A DNA stretch of 33,108 bases from NCBI GenBank assembly GCA_905480385.1, contig CAJQQC010000007.1, positions 1-33,108 of the forward strand. Reading direction: 5' to 3'. This DNA comes from an uncultured Winogradskyella sp. Its GTDB lineage: Bacteria > Bacteroidota > Bacteroidia > Flavobacteriales > Flavobacteriaceae. Shown here one piece after another: positions 11,001 to 19,276 of this stretch. A model generated the notes under the pieces. That model did no database searches. It was not told the origin of the DNA and worked only from the letters and a program-made list of their open reading frames with translations. How positions within the stretch are numbered: position 1 is the first letter of the stretch; each line of letters begins with the position of its first letter. A program made the translations under genes and the position numbers.

Positions 11001-12319
11001 CTGAACTGAAGTTAACAGATGCTAAAACAGGTATTATGCTTAGTACAAATAATATTCCCTATGGTTCGCATGTTTATGTTAAGCCAGGAGCTAAGATCAA
11101 GAAAGATACTGTAGTTTGTCAGTGGGATCCATATAACGGTGTAATTATTTCAGAATTTGCTGGTAAAGTGAATTATGAAAACATTGAACAAGGTGTAACA
11201 TACCAAGTTGAAATTGATGAACAAACTGGTTTCCAAGAGAAAGTAATTTCAGAATCTAGAAACAAAAAATTAATTCCAACATTACTGATAGAGGATAAGA
11301 AAGGTGAAACTATCCGTTCTTACAACTTACCAGTAGGTGCACATATTATGATTGACGATGGTGAGAAAATTGAAATCGGTAAAATTTTAGTTAAGATACC
11401 TCGTAAGTCTGCAAAGGCAGGTGATATTACTGGTGGTCTTCCTCGTGTAACAGAGTTATTCGAAGCACGTAACCCGTCTAATCCAGCTGTTGTAACAGAG
11501 ATCGATGGTGTTGTGTCATTTGGTAAAATTAAGCGTGGTAATCGTGAGATTATCATTGAGTCTAAATTAGGTGAGATTAAGAAGTACCTAGTAAAATTAT
11601 CTAGTCAAATTCTTGTGCAAGAAAATGATTATGTAAAAGCTGGTATGCCATTATCTGATGGATCAATAACACCAAACGATATCTTAAATATCAAAGGACC
11701 TTCTGCAGTACAACAGTACTTAGTTAACGAGGTACAAGAGGTTTACCGTCTGCAAGGTGTGAAGATTAACGATAAGCATTTCGAAGTTGTTGTAAGACAA
11801 ATGATGCGTAAAGTAAGGATTATTGATTCTGGTGATACCATTTTCTTAGAAAATCAATTGGTTCATAAGTCAGATTTCATTGAAGAAAATGATAAGATTT
11901 TCGGAATGAAAGTGGTTGAAGAAGCAGGAGATTCTGAGAACTTAAAATCAGGTCAGATTGTTACTACACGTCAGTTAAGAGATGAGAACTCTGTACTTAG
12001 AAGAGAGGATAAAGCCTTAGTAACAGCTCGTGATGCGAGTCCAGCTACAGCAACTCCTGTCTTACAAGGTATTACAAGAGCATCGCTTCAGACCAAGTCA
12101 TTTATATCTGCAGCATCGTTCCAAGAGACAACAAAAGTACTTAACGAAGCCGCTGTAAATGGTAAAGTCGATACTTTAGAAGGTCTCAAAGAAAATGTAA
12201 TTGTAGGTCATAGAATTCCTGCCGGTACCGGTGTTAGAGAATACGAAAATATCATCGTAGGTTCTAAGTCAGAATTTGATGAAATGATGAAGCAAAAAGA
12301 GGAAATGAATTACAACTAG
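8018..12319 (+). CDS. rpoC: DNA-directed RNA polymerase subunit beta'
   Basis: This is the catalytic beta' subunit. The ATG at 8018 gives [25 protein letters not shown], as in flavobacterial relatives, and a protein of 1433 residues; an in-frame GTG at 7997 lies inside the hairpin arm and is a less likely start. The N-terminal zinc ribbon is [20 protein letters not shown]. The Mg-binding active site [10 protein letters not shown] is at about residue 475. The second zinc-binding region ([13 protein letters not shown]) and the trigger-loop region ([28 protein letters not shown]) follow. The C-terminus reaches [20 protein letters not shown] and ends in an acidic/methionine-rich tail. A terminator lies downstream. 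Confidence 0.98.
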   Translation: MAKRQDKNTVQKFNKISIGLASPESVLAASRGEVLKPETINYRTHKPERDGLFCERIFGPVKDFECACGKYKRIRYKGIVCDRCGVEVTEKKVRRDRVGHINLVVPVAHIWYFRSLPNKIGYLLGLPSKKLDMIIYYERYVVIQPGIAMNAEGEPLQKMDFLTEEEYLNILESIPQENQYLDDTDPNKFIAKMGAECLIDILARIDLDQLSYDLRHNANNETSKQRKTEALKRLQVVEAFRDSNLNRENRPEWMIMKAVPVIPPELRPLVPLDGGRFATSDLNDLYRRVIIRNNRLKRLVEIKAPEVILRNEKRMLQESVDSLFDNTRKSSAVKTDSNRPLKSLSDSLKGKQGRFRQNLLGKRVDYSARSVIVVGPELKLFECGLPKNMAAELYKPFIIRKLIERGIVKTVKSAKKIIDRKEPVVWDILENVLKGHPVLLNRAPTLHRLGIQAFQPKLIEGKAIQLHPLVCTAFNADFDGDQMAVHLPLGPEAILEAQLLMLASHNILNPANGAPVTVPSQDMVLGLYYMTKLRKSTKEVPIKGEGLTFYSPEEVTIAYNEKKVDLNAGIKVRTVDFNEEGELTKQIIETTVGRVLFNEKVPEAAGYINEVLTKKSLRDIIHGILKKTSVPETAAFLDEIKTQGYKFAFQGGLSFSLGDIIIPQEKHTMIAAANKQVDGIMGNYNMGLITNNERYNQVIDIWTSTNAELTELSMKRIREDQQGFNSVFMMLDSGARGSKEQIRQLTGMRGLMAKPKKSTSGGGSIIENPILSNFKEGLSILEYFISTHGARKGLADTALKTADAGYLTRRLVDVSQDVIVYQEDCGTLRGIEVSALKKNEEVVEKLEARIVGRTSVNDVYNPLTEELLVEAGAHIDDVIAKRIGDSPVESIEARSPLTCEAKKGICVKCYGRNLATGKMVQRGEAVGVVAAQSIGEPGTQLTLRTFHVGGIAGNISEENKLIAKFDGVAEIEDLKTVKSKDSEGKEVDVVISRTSELKLTDAKTGIMLSTNNIPYGSHVYVKPGAKIKKDTVVCQWDPYNGVIISEFAGKVNYENIEQGVTYQVEIDEQTGFQEKVISESRNKKLIPTLLIEDKKGETIRSYNLPVGAHIMIDDGEKIEIGKILVKIPRKSAKAGDITGGLPRVTELFEARNPSNPAVVTEIDGVVSFGKIKRGNREIIIESKLGEIKKYLVKLSSQILVQENDYVKAGMPLSDGSITPNDILNIKGPSAVQQYLVNEVQEVYRLQGVKINDKHFEVVVRQMMRKVRIIDSGDTIFLENQLVHKSDFIEENDKIFGMKVVEEAGDSENLKSGQIVTTRQLRDENSVLRREDKALVTARDASPATATPVLQGITRASLQTKSFISAASFQETTKVLNEAAVNGKVDTLEGLKENVIVGHRIPAGTGVREYENIIVGSKSEFDEMMKQKEEMNYN

Positions 12320-12330
12320 TTTGTAATTAA

Positions 12331-12391
12331 TCTCGCGAAGGCGAGAGTATAAATTAAAGGCCCTCATTCTAATTATAGTATGAGGGCTTTT
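12331..12391 (+). terminator. Terminator after rpoC
   Basis: A short hairpin TCTCGC-GAAG-GCGAGA (12331-12346) is followed by a second hairpin, GCCCTCAT (12360-12367) paired with ATGAGGGC (12380-12387), and TTTT. The second is a recognisable Rho-independent terminator, though its T run is short, so some readthrough into the next gene is plausible; no clear promoter is seen for that gene. Confidence 0.75.
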
Positions 12392-12425
12392 AAATAAATA
12401 ATAATTAACTAAAATAAAATATAAA

Positions 12426-12743
12426 ATGTCAGACGATAAAAAACAACCTAAGCAAGGTCAAATAAATATAGAGTTAGATGGAGATGTTGCCGAAGGTACA
12501 TACTCTAACTTGGCAATAATTAACCATTCAGTCTCTGAATTTGTAGTAGATTTTGTAAATATTATGCCAGGTGTACCAAAGAATAAAGTCAAGTCTCGTA
12601 TAATATTAACACCACAACATGCCAAACGTTTGGTAAAAGCTTTAAGCGAAAATGTAAAACGTTTTGAAAAAGCACATGGACCAATAAAAGATTACGAGCA
12701 ACCAACTATACCCATCAATTTCGGACCAACAGGACAAGCATAA
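12426..12743 (+). CDS. DUF3467 domain-containing protein
   Basis: This small protein of 105 residues has unknown function. After a charged N-terminus (MSDDKKQPKQ) the conserved core reads INIELDGDVAEGTYSNLAIINHSVSEFVVDFVNIMPGVPKNKVKSRIILTPQHAKRLVKALSENVKRFE, which fits the DUF3467 family. It probably forms a small alpha/beta fold and has no signal peptide or membrane segment. Its place directly after rpoC and its terminator recurs in Bacteroidota. No TAnnTTTG promoter was found in the 34 bases after the rpoC terminator, so it may be expressed by readthrough. A terminator follows at 12749. Confidence 0.88.
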   Translation: MSDDKKQPKQGQINIELDGDVAEGTYSNLAIINHSVSEFVVDFVNIMPGVPKNKVKSRIILTPQHAKRLVKALSENVKRFEKAHGPIKDYEQPTIPINFGPTGQA

Positions 12744-12748
12744 ATTTC

Positions 12749-12782
12749 AACTATCTGTTTGTCTAGATGGTTTTATTTTTTA
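12749..12782 (+). terminator. Terminator after the DUF3467 gene
   Basis: AACTATCT (12749-12756) pairs with AGATGGTT (12765-12772), with one G-U pair and an 8-base loop, followed by a T-rich tract. It ends the rpoBC-DUF3467 transcript opposite the convergent prfC. Confidence 0.7.
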
Positions 12783-12875
12783 TATGTACTTAGAAATTTA
12801 AAATATAATTTGTTTTTGAGGTATTAAATATGTCCTTAAATCGACTAAAAAATAACTTTTAGATATCTTCTCTAG

Positions 12876-14463
12876 TTATTTAAACTCTGAAGTATAATGA
12901 AATTTAATACTAGGGTATTTTTGTTCCGTCATTTGAAGCGTAAACATTGAGTCTGCTAAAAAGACCAATTGGCCTCTTTTATCCTTTGCTAAAAAACGTT
13001 GTTTAACGCGTTTAAAATCCTTAAACTCTTCACTTTTTTCATTCTCAGGTTCAACCCAACAAGCTTTATGGACATTTAAGTTTTCATAGGTACATTTTGC
13101 ACCATACTCATGTTCTAATCTATACTGTATAACTTCGTATTGAAGCGCACCTACTGTTCCTATCACTTTTCGTCCATTTAATTCTAGGGTAAACAACTGT
13201 GCTACACCTTCGTCCATAAGCTGATCAATCCCTTTATAAAGCTGCTTAGATTTCATTGGGTCAGCATTATTAATGTATCTAAAATGCTCAGGCGAAAAGC
13301 TTGGTACACCTTTGTAATTTATAATCTCGCCTTCGGTTAAAGTATCGCCGATTTTAAAATTACCTGTATCTTGTAATCCCACGATATCACCTGGGTATGA
13401 GATATCTACAATCTCTTTTTTCTCAGCAAAAAATGCATTGGGACTAGAGAATTTTAATTTTTTATTGTGACGGACATGTAAGTAAGGTATGTTACGCTTA
13501 AATTCTCCTGAAACTACCTTAACAAATGCTAATCTATTGCGATGATTAGGGTCCATGTTGGCATGTATCTTAAACACAAATCCTGTAAACTTATCCTCGT
13601 CAGGAGCAACTAAACGTTCTTCACTTTGTTTTGGTCTAGGTTTTGGTGCAATTTCCACAAAACAATCAAGTAGTTCCCTTACTCCAAAATTATTAATGCT
13701 GAACCAAAAAATACAGGTTGTTGTTCACCATCAAGGTAATTTTTTTTATCAAATTTTGGATAAATACCATCAACAAGTTCGATGTTATCTCGTAAATCAT
13801 TAGCGTGAGATTCTCCAACTAAACGCTCCAATTCTGGTGATGACAAATCAGTAATTTCAACCGTATCTTCAATATCTTTTTTTGGGTCTCCTGTAAAATA
13901 TTCACATTCTTTTCCCACAAATTATATATTTCTTTAAAGTCATAACCCATCCCAATTGGAAAACTCATAGGGCATACTTTAAGACCTAGTTTTTGTTCAA
14001 CTTCATCTAATAAATCAAAGGCATCTTTACCTTCACGATCTAATTTATTGATAAAAACAATCATTGGTATATTTCGCATACGACAAACTTCTACCAATTT
14101 CTCAGTTTGTTCCTCGACACCTTTTGCAACATCTATAACTACGATGACACTATCTACTGCAGTTAGTGTTCTAAATGTGTCTTCGGCAAAATCTTTGTGT
14201 CCGGGTGTATCTAAGATATTTATCTTTATACCATTATACTCAAATGCTAAAACAGAAGTTGCAACCGATATACCACGTTGACGCTCAATTTCCATGAAAT
14301 CACTTGTAGCACCTTTTTTAATTTTATTACTTTTTACTGCACCAGCTTCTTGTATAGCACCACCAAAAAGCAAAAGCTTTTCGGTAAGTGTAGTTTTACC
14401 TGCATCAGGATGCGAGATAATTCCAAAGGTACGTCTTCTGTTTAGTTCTGAAATAAAGCTCAT
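12876..14463 (-). pseudogene. prfC: Peptide chain release factor 3, interrupted by two one-base deletions
   Basis: RF3 is the GTPase that removes RF1/RF2 from the ribosome after termination. Reading starts at 14463 ([26 protein letters not shown]) with G1 HPDAGKTT, G3 DTPGHKDF and G4 NKLD intact. The frame is lost at 13895-13898, where TTTT is found and five T would give [17 protein letters not shown] in the next frame. It is lost again at 13693-13694, where TTAATAAT should be TTAAATAAT to give ALNNFGVRELLDCFVEI. The rest then reads normally to KYPSIKFHYTSEFK. With both bases restored the protein has 529 residues, exactly the family length, and no other defect is visible. It is either a recent pseudogene or carries two sequencing errors. 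Confidence 0.9.
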
Positions 14464-14571
14464 ATGTAGTTTTATAGGAGTGCAAAAATATAGTTTTAAT
14501 AGCAAATATCTGTTTATTTTTAGTTAGCTATTTTTTATGATATCCTTAAAGCTTTTTTTAACAATTGATTG

Positions 14572-14579
14572 TAAATTTG
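14572..14579 (+). promoter_or_regulatory. -7 element upstream of idi
   Basis: TAAATTTG matches the Bacteroidota -7 consensus TAnnTTTG exactly; no clear TTG -33 element is found at the proper distance. The idi ATG begins only four bases after the box, so the transcript would be leaderless or nearly so. Confidence 0.5.
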
Positions 14580-14583
14580 TTTT

Positions 14584-15105
14584 ATGAATGAAGAACAAGT
14601 CATATTAGTTAATGAGTATGATGAACAAATAGGTTTAATGCCAAAATTAGAAGCTCACGAAAAAGCGGTATTGCATCGTGCATTTTCGGTTTTTGTGTTC
14701 AATAACAAAAACGAGTTAATGTTACAGCAACGCGCCTTACACAAATACCATTCACCAGGACTATGGACCAACACATGCTGTAGTCATCAACGTGATGGTG
14801 AGAGTAATTTACAGGCAGGAATAAGACGATTACAAGAAGAAATGGGTTTTGTGACACCATTAAAAGAAACAATATCCTTCATTTACAAAGCGCCTTTTGA
14901 TAATGGATTAACCGAACATGAGTTAGATCATATTATGGTTGGTAGTTATGAAGATGCTCCGATTATAAACCCAGACGAAGTCGCAGACTGGAAATGGATG
15001 CCTTTAGAGGATGTTAAACAAGATATCGATGATAATCCTCAGCTCTATACTGCTTGGTTTAAAATCATATTTGAAAAGTTCTACGAACACATAAACATAG
15101 CCTAA
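14584..15105 (+). CDS. idi: Isopentenyl-diphosphate delta-isomerase, type 1
   Basis: This Nudix-fold enzyme interconverts isopentenyl and dimethylallyl diphosphate in isoprenoid synthesis. In its 173 residues the catalytic cysteine lies in NTCCSHQ (C66, with metal ligand H68), and the glutamates of EHELDH (E111, E113) match the metal and catalytic glutamates of the E. coli enzyme. The Nudix-like stretch GIRRLQEEMGF is present. Length agrees with the bacterial type 1 form. Its stop TAA overlaps by one base the ATG of the next gene, so the idi-PTPS-manA genes are one operon. It is divergent from prfC. Confidence 0.95.
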   Translation: MNEEQVILVNEYDEQIGLMPKLEAHEKAVLHRAFSVFVFNNKNELMLQQRALHKYHSPGLWTNTCCSHQRDGESNLQAGIRRLQEEMGFVTPLKETISFIYKAPFDNGLTEHELDHIMVGSYEDAPIINPDEVADWKWMPLEDVKQDIDDNPQLYTAWFKIIFEKFYEHINIA

Positions 15106-15515
15106 TGAAAGTAACTGTATGCAGACGTGCACATTTTAATGCTGCACATAGATTATATCGAAAAGATTGGAGTTTTGAAAAGAATGATCTAATATTTGGT
15201 AAGTGTAATAACCCAAACTTTCATGGTCATAATTACGAGCTTATAGCAAGTGTAACAGGAGAGATTGACCCAGAAACTGGTTTTGTTATTGATGTTAAGA
15301 TTTTAAAAGATTTAATCAAGTCTGAAGTTGAAGATGCATTAGATCATAAGAATCTTAACCTTGAAGTACCGGAATTTCAGGATTTAAATCCAACAGCCGA
15401 AAATATTGCTGTAGTTATTTACAACAAGTTGAAAGTAAAATTAGATACTAAATTTGATTTGGAAATCACACTTTACGAAACACCTCGTAACTTTGTGAAA
15501 TATTCTGGAGATTAA
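15105..15515 (+). CDS. 6-pyruvoyl-tetrahydropterin synthase / 6-carboxytetrahydropterin synthase family protein
   Basis: The enzyme converts dihydroneopterin triphosphate into a 6-substituted tetrahydropterin, for queuosine (QueD) or biopterin-type cofactors. In 136 residues all known key positions are present: zinc ligands H15, H40 and H42, catalytic C34, D80-H81 of the DHKNL motif, and substrate anchor E125. Each is offset by exactly eight from the mammalian synthase (H23, C42, H48, H50, D88, H89, E133). The spacing is CX5HGH (CNNPNFHGH), the PTPS-II pattern, and not the CX3HGH of typical QueD, so automatic labelling as queD may be wrong. It overlaps idi by one base and manA starts one base after its stop. 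Confidence 0.9.
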   Translation: MKVTVCRRAHFNAAHRLYRKDWSFEKNDLIFGKCNNPNFHGHNYELIASVTGEIDPETGFVIDVKILKDLIKSEVEDALDHKNLNLEVPEFQDLNPTAENIAVVIYNKLKVKLDTKFDLEITLYETPRNFVKYSGD

Positions 15516-15516
15516 A

Positions 15517-16488
15517 ATGCAACAAAATCTATATCCTATAAAGTTTAATCCTATCCTTAAAGATAAAATTTGGGGAGGCGAAAAACTTTCAAAATATCTT
15601 AAAAAAAATACAGTTTCTAGAACTGCTGGAGAAAGTTGGGAAATCAGTGATGTAGAAGGTGATACTTCAATAGTTTCTAATGGCGAATTAAAAGGATACT
15701 CACTCAAAGAACTTCTAGAAATTTTTAAATCTGATTTAATAGGAAGTAAAAACTATCAAGTATTTGGTAACAAGTTTCCTTTACTTATAAAATTTATTGA
15801 TGCAAAGCAAGATTTAAGTATTCAGCTACATCCAAATGATAAGTTAGCAGCAGAGCGTCATAATTCTTTTGGTAAAACCGAAATGTGGCATATTATGCAA
15901 GCTGATGAAGACTCCAATTTAATTGTTGGTTTCAATCAAGAAGTCACTCCAGAAAAATATCTTCAACATTTAGAAGATAAAACACTTACTGACATTTTAA
16001 ATTTAGATAAGGTAAAAAAAGGGGATACCTATTTTATCGAGGTTGGTCGTGTGCATGCTATTGGAGCAGGCGTTATGCTTGTCGAGATTCAGCAAACGAG
16101 CGACATTACTTATCGTGTTTATGATTGGGATAGAGTAGATGACCAAGGTAATGAGCGAGAGTTGCATAATGATTTAGCTATCAATGCTATTGACTTTAAC
16201 ATGAAAGACGACTTTAGAGTCAAATACGAGACTTCTAAAAATTTTTCTAATAAAATGGTGTGTTGCCAATACTTCACTACCAATTATATTCATTTAGATT
16301 CTGAGGTTCAAAAGCAGAATACTTTGGACTCTTTTGTGATTTACATATGCACAGAAGGTTTTGTAAAAATCACTACAGAATCTAAAGTAGAATCTATTAG
16401 CAAAGGTGAAACACTTTTACTACCTGCTGCGATTAAAAACTATACGCTTCAAAGTGAAAATGCAGAACTTTTAGAAGTCTACGTTTAA
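15517..16488 (+). CDS. manA: Mannose-6-phosphate isomerase, class I
   Basis: This zinc enzyme interconverts mannose 6-phosphate and fructose 6-phosphate, feeding GDP-sugar and envelope polysaccharide synthesis. It is 323 residues, the short bacterial form. The metal site is visible: Q103 and H105 in SIQLHPND, E122 in GKTEMWHIM, and H180 in EVGRVHAIGAG. The cupin-like strands VEIQQTSDITYRVYDWDRVD follow. It is the last gene of the idi operon, one base after the previous stop. No unusual features are seen. Confidence 0.94.
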   Translation: MQQNLYPIKFNPILKDKIWGGEKLSKYLKKNTVSRTAGESWEISDVEGDTSIVSNGELKGYSLKELLEIFKSDLIGSKNYQVFGNKFPLLIKFIDAKQDLSIQLHPNDKLAAERHNSFGKTEMWHIMQADEDSNLIVGFNQEVTPEKYLQHLEDKTLTDILNLDKVKKGDTYFIEVGRVHAIGAGVMLVEIQQTSDITYRVYDWDRVDDQGNERELHNDLAINAIDFNMKDDFRVKYETSKNFSNKMVCCQYFTTNYIHLDSEVQKQNTLDSFVIYICTEGFVKITTESKVESISKGETLLLPAAIKNYTLQSENAELLEVYV

Positions 16489-16533
16489 CCGCATCTTATT
16501 CATAAAAATCAATTAAAGATTACTGGGATTTAT

Positions 16534-16541
16534 TACTTTTG
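16534..16541 (+). promoter_or_regulatory. -7 element upstream of the 89-aa gene
   Basis: TACTTTTG fits TAnnTTTG, 18 bases before the ATG at 16560. The -33 element is poor (TTA about 18 bases upstream). It implies the small gene has its own promoter after the idi operon. Confidence 0.45.
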
Positions 16542-16559
16542 TCGCACAAATAAAATATT

Positions 16560-16829
16560 ATGGCAAATAAAAGAGATTTAAAGAAAGACATCAACTACGT
16601 ATTAGGAGATATTATCGAAGCAGTTTACGTTTGGGAACTTGCAAATGCAGAAAAGCCAACCAAAGAAAGTGACGCAATTATTGATGAGGCTATCGTGACA
16701 TTTGACACCTTGATAACTAAGGTTAACGATAGAAGTGCAGAAAACAAAAAAGCACACTTTAAAGCTATTAATACAGAGCTTGAAGACAAAGGTCGTGAGC
16801 TGATTGAAAAAATCAATAAATTAAAATAA
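16560..16829 (+). CDS. Small helical protein of unknown function
   Basis: The product of 89 residues is not recognised. It is highly charged and appears all-helical: MANKRDLKKDINYVLGDIIEAVYVWELANAEKP, a middle helix with DEAIVTFDTLITKVN, and a C-terminal helix rich in Lys and Glu. It has no signal peptide, no membrane segment and no cysteine. A TAnnTTTG box lies upstream and tRNA-Thr follows 49 bases after the stop. The composition suggests a cytosolic, possibly oligomeric helical bundle, but that is only inference. The coding frame is clean with typical local codon use. Confidence 0.75.
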   Translation: MANKRDLKKDINYVLGDIIEAVYVWELANAEKPTKESDAIIDEAIVTFDTLITKVNDRSAENKKAHFKAINTELEDKGRELIEKINKLK

Positions 16830-16878
16830 GTAAAGGTTCGCAAATTTGAATAACTCATTTAAATTTGGACCTAGCTTT

Positions 16879-16952
16879 GCCGATGTAGCTCAGCTGGCTA
16901 GAGCAGCTGATTTGTAATCAGCAGGTCGTGGGTTCGAGTCCCTCCATCGGCT
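16879..16952 (+). tRNA. tRNA-Thr (anticodon TGT)
   Basis: The acceptor stem GCCGATG (16879-16885) pairs with CATCGGC (16945-16951), with T16952 as discriminator. The anticodon stem GCTGA/TCAGC holds the loop TTTGTAA with anticodon TGT at 16913-16915. The T arm has GTGGG-TTCGAGT-CCCTC. The 3' CCA end is not encoded. Confidence 0.97.
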
Positions 16953-16964
16953 CTTTTAAAAAAT

Positions 16965-16999
16965 AAAAACTCCATCTTAAATGTTAGGAGTTTTTTTAT
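16965..16999 (+). terminator. Terminator after tRNA-Thr
   Basis: AAAAACTCC (16965-16973) pairs with GGAGTTTTT (16987-16995), with a 13-base loop and a run of seven T. The upstream A run lets it also work on the minus strand. Confidence 0.85.
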
Positions 17000-17016
17000 T
17001 TATGAAATTTCAGAGT

Positions 17017-17076
17017 TTCGTTTAATGTTCCATTGATAAAAATCGTTTTAATGTTTTTTATCAAGCGTTAAACGAA
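17017..17076. repeat. Long imperfect inverted repeat in a convergent gap
   Basis: Outer arms TTCGTTTAA (17017-17025) and TTAAACGAA (17068-17076) pair perfectly. Inner arms TTGATAAAAA (17033-17042) and TTTTTATCAA (17055-17064) also pair perfectly, around a 12-base loop. An asymmetric internal loop (7 and 3 bases) separates them. It lies between the tRNA-Thr terminator and the 3' end of the lipoprotein gene. Confidence 0.65.
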
Positions 17077-17129
17077 GTTAGTGTTTTGAAAATCAAAAGT
17101 CAAGTCGGTAAAAACCTAAGCAAAAAGCC

Positions 17130-17852
17130 TCACTTAATACTATCCTGAGCTATTTTAAAGTCAGATAATACCTTTCCTAATTTTTTACCATAAAAGGATG
17201 CTTTGATATCTGGTTTGAGGTTATTGTATATGCTATCTAGATATTTTGCACTTGTATTTGGGATTTCGTAAAGCGCCAAATATGGTGCCACTTCACTATC
17301 CTTGTTGTTAAGTGCATAGTTTATTATAGAGGCATATTTTAACCTTAAAAGACGTTCTGACTGCTTATAAAGAGAATCTGTGGTAGTGGTATCTTTTCTC
17401 TTTACGGCTTCGAAATTAGCTTTTAAAAGGTCTAGATTTTTGTTTTTAAAATCAGTCATTAGCTCTTGATAGGCCTCTAAAACAACTTGCTGTTTAGAAC
17501 CTTTTATTTTAGCAGCACTGCTAAAGCCTTTCAATGTGGTATTTATTTCAGTAATACCTTTGTCTGCAAAAAATGGGATATAATGCTCTTGACCATCATT
17601 TTTTTGAAGTTTTAGATATAACAGAACAGGCTCTTCAATATTTGCTTTCAGTTCAAAATTTGGTTCACCTTTTACGACAACAGAGTCTAAATTTATAATT
17701 GTAGACTTACCATCTTTTTGAAGGTAAAGCACTCCCTTTTTAAGATTCTTTACATTACCCTTTAAGATAAAATTTGTGTCACTATCATTTTCGCATGAAA
17801 AAAATAAGGATATTATAAAAGCAGTATATATTAGATTTTTAAAGGAAGTCAT
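17130..17852 (-). CDS. Putative lipoprotein with DUF4369-like N-terminal domain
   Basis: The 240-residue protein starts with a lipoprotein signal peptide: MTSFKNLIYTAFIISLFFSC, with the lipidated cysteine at residue 20. The cysteine is followed by ENDSD, an acidic stretch of the kind that favours surface export of Flavobacteriia lipoproteins. Residues 27-125 (FILKGNVKNLKKGVLYLQKD...) resemble the DUF4369 domain found at the N-terminus of TlpA-type thioredoxin lipoproteins, but no CxxC thioredoxin domain follows; the rest is helical. The substrate or role is unknown. It is the last gene of the SPFH cluster, 51 bases after the DUF819 gene. Confidence 0.8.
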   Translation of the reverse strand: MTSFKNLIYTAFIISLFFSCENDSDTNFILKGNVKNLKKGVLYLQKDGKSTIINLDSVVVKGEPNFELKANIEEPVLLYLKLQKNDGQEHYIPFFADKGITEINTTLKGFSSAAKIKGSKQQVVLEAYQELMTDFKNKNLDLLKANFEAVKRKDTTTTDSLYKQSERLLRLKYASIINYALNNKDSEVAPYLALYEIPNTSAKYLDSIYNNLKPDIKASFYGKKLGKVLSDFKIAQDSIK

Positions 17853-17903
17853 TGGTTATAATTTTTAGCAAGGCAAATATCTTATTTTAGATTAAAAAAA
17901 CAA

Positions 17904-19214
17904 CTAAGCACCAGCAGCTATTTGCATTAAAATTGTGCAACCTATGGCTGCAATAGTTCCGACGGCATAACCAAATACTGCTAGTAAAACCCCAACTGTT
18001 GCCAATGATGGGTGAAAAGCAGAAGCTACTATAGGAGCAGAGGCAGCGCCACCAACATTGGCTTGGCTACCTACAGCTAAGAAAAAGTAAGGTGCTTTAA
18101 TAAGTTTTGCAACACCGATAAGTAATAATGCGTGTATGGACATCCAAATAAGGCCAATGATTATAAGCCAACCGTTATCAAAAATTAAGCTTAAATCCAT
18201 TTTCATACCAATCGTAGCCACTAGAATATAAATAAAGACGCTTCCAAATTTGCTAGCTCCAGCGCCTTCATAGTTTTTTGCTTTTGTAAATGATAAGCCA
18301 ACAGCAATTAATGTAGCGATACTAATCATCCAGAAAAATTTAGAACCTAGGAATGTAAAAACATTACGTGATGTTGAATCTTCTATTTCGCTGACAACAT
18401 CACTAAAATAAGGAGCAAGATAACCAGCAAATAAATGTGCAATACTTACTGCGCCAAATGCTAGTGCAGCAATAATCATAATATCAGTTAGAGATGGGTT
18501 TCGTTTTACACTTTCAGAAAATGTAGACACTTTTTCTTTTAAATCTTCAATAGCTGTTGTATCTGCTTTTAGCCATTTATTGAAGCGGTTTCGTTTGCCT
18601 ATACCAATAAGGATTATTGCCATCCAAATATTTGCGACTACAATATCTACGAATACCATACCACCATATAGTTTTTGATTGTAACCATAAATTTCAAGCA
18701 TTGCAGTTTGGTTGGCGCCACCGCCAATCCAACTTCCAGCTAATGTTGAAAGACCTCTCCAAATAGCATCTGGTCCTGTAACTCCGATCAAATCTGGGTT
18801 TAATTGCGCTATTAAAAGTAAAGCAATTGGACCACCAATAACAATACCAACTGTACCTGCGAAAAACATAACTAAAGCTTTCCAGCCTAAATTAAAAACA
18901 CCTTTTAAATCTATACTTAAGGTCATTAGCACAAGTGCTGCAGGTAATAAGTAGCGACTAGACATATAATATAGATTGGAACTGTCCTTTACAGTTTCTC
19001 CTGTTTCTGAAGTAAATTCCCACTCAGGCGCAATCAGTCCCATTGTAGTTAAAACTGCAGGAACCATATAAGCCATAAATAAACCAGGAACTATTTTGTA
19101 AAATTTAGACCAAAAACCAGTTTTTATAGATTCTGTGTAAAAAACAAATCCCAATGATAACATTAGGAGTCCAAATACAATTGCGTCATTTGTAAATAAA
19201 GGTGCGTTTTCCAT
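17904..19214 (-). CDS. DUF819 family membrane protein
   Basis: This polytopic inner-membrane protein belongs to the DUF819 (YjcL-like) family, whose substrate is unknown. The start chosen is the ATG at 19214 (MENAPLFTNDAIVFGLLMLSLG), giving 436 residues; a longer frame to 19280 would add 22 residues and overlap the upstream gene's stop. About a dozen hydrophobic segments are present. A glycine-rich region (WIGGGANQTAMLEIYG) and a second one (GSQANVGGAASAPIVASAF) near the C-terminus occupy equivalent places in two halves, as in transporters with inverted repeats. It lies 62 bases after the ribbon-helix-helix gene in the same operon. Confidence 0.88.
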   Translation of the reverse strand: MENAPLFTNDAIVFGLLMLSLGFVFYTESIKTGFWSKFYKIVPGLFMAYMVPAVLTTMGLIAPEWEFTSETGETVKDSSNLYYMSSRYLLPAALVLMTLSIDLKGVFNLGWKALVMFFAGTVGIVIGGPIALLLIAQLNPDLIGVTGPDAIWRGLSTLAGSWIGGGANQTAMLEIYGYNQKLYGGMVFVDIVVANIWMAIILIGIGKRNRFNKWLKADTTAIEDLKEKVSTFSESVKRNPSLTDIMIIAALAFGAVSIAHLFAGYLAPYFSDVVSEIEDSTSRNVFTFLGSKFFWMISIATLIAVGLSFTKAKNYEGAGASKFGSVFIYILVATIGMKMDLSLIFDNGWLIIIGLIWMSIHALLLIGVAKLIKAPYFFLAVGSQANVGGAASAPIVASAFHPSLATVGVLLAVFGYAVGTIAAIGCTILMQIAAGA

Positions 19215-19276
19215 ATAGTTAATAGTTAGTACTGCAAAATACAAAAATAGAGATACAAAAAAAGTGGCTTTAACAG

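Noticed and set aside
13690..13900. Programmed ribosomal frameshifting in prfC
   Set aside because: Two separate shifts would be needed, with no slippery heptamer plus pseudoknot seen; this mechanism is known for prfB, not prfC.
13679..13918. A separate 79-aa gene inside prfC
   Set aside because: Its residues continue the RF3 sequence between the two deletions, so it is a fragment of the broken gene.
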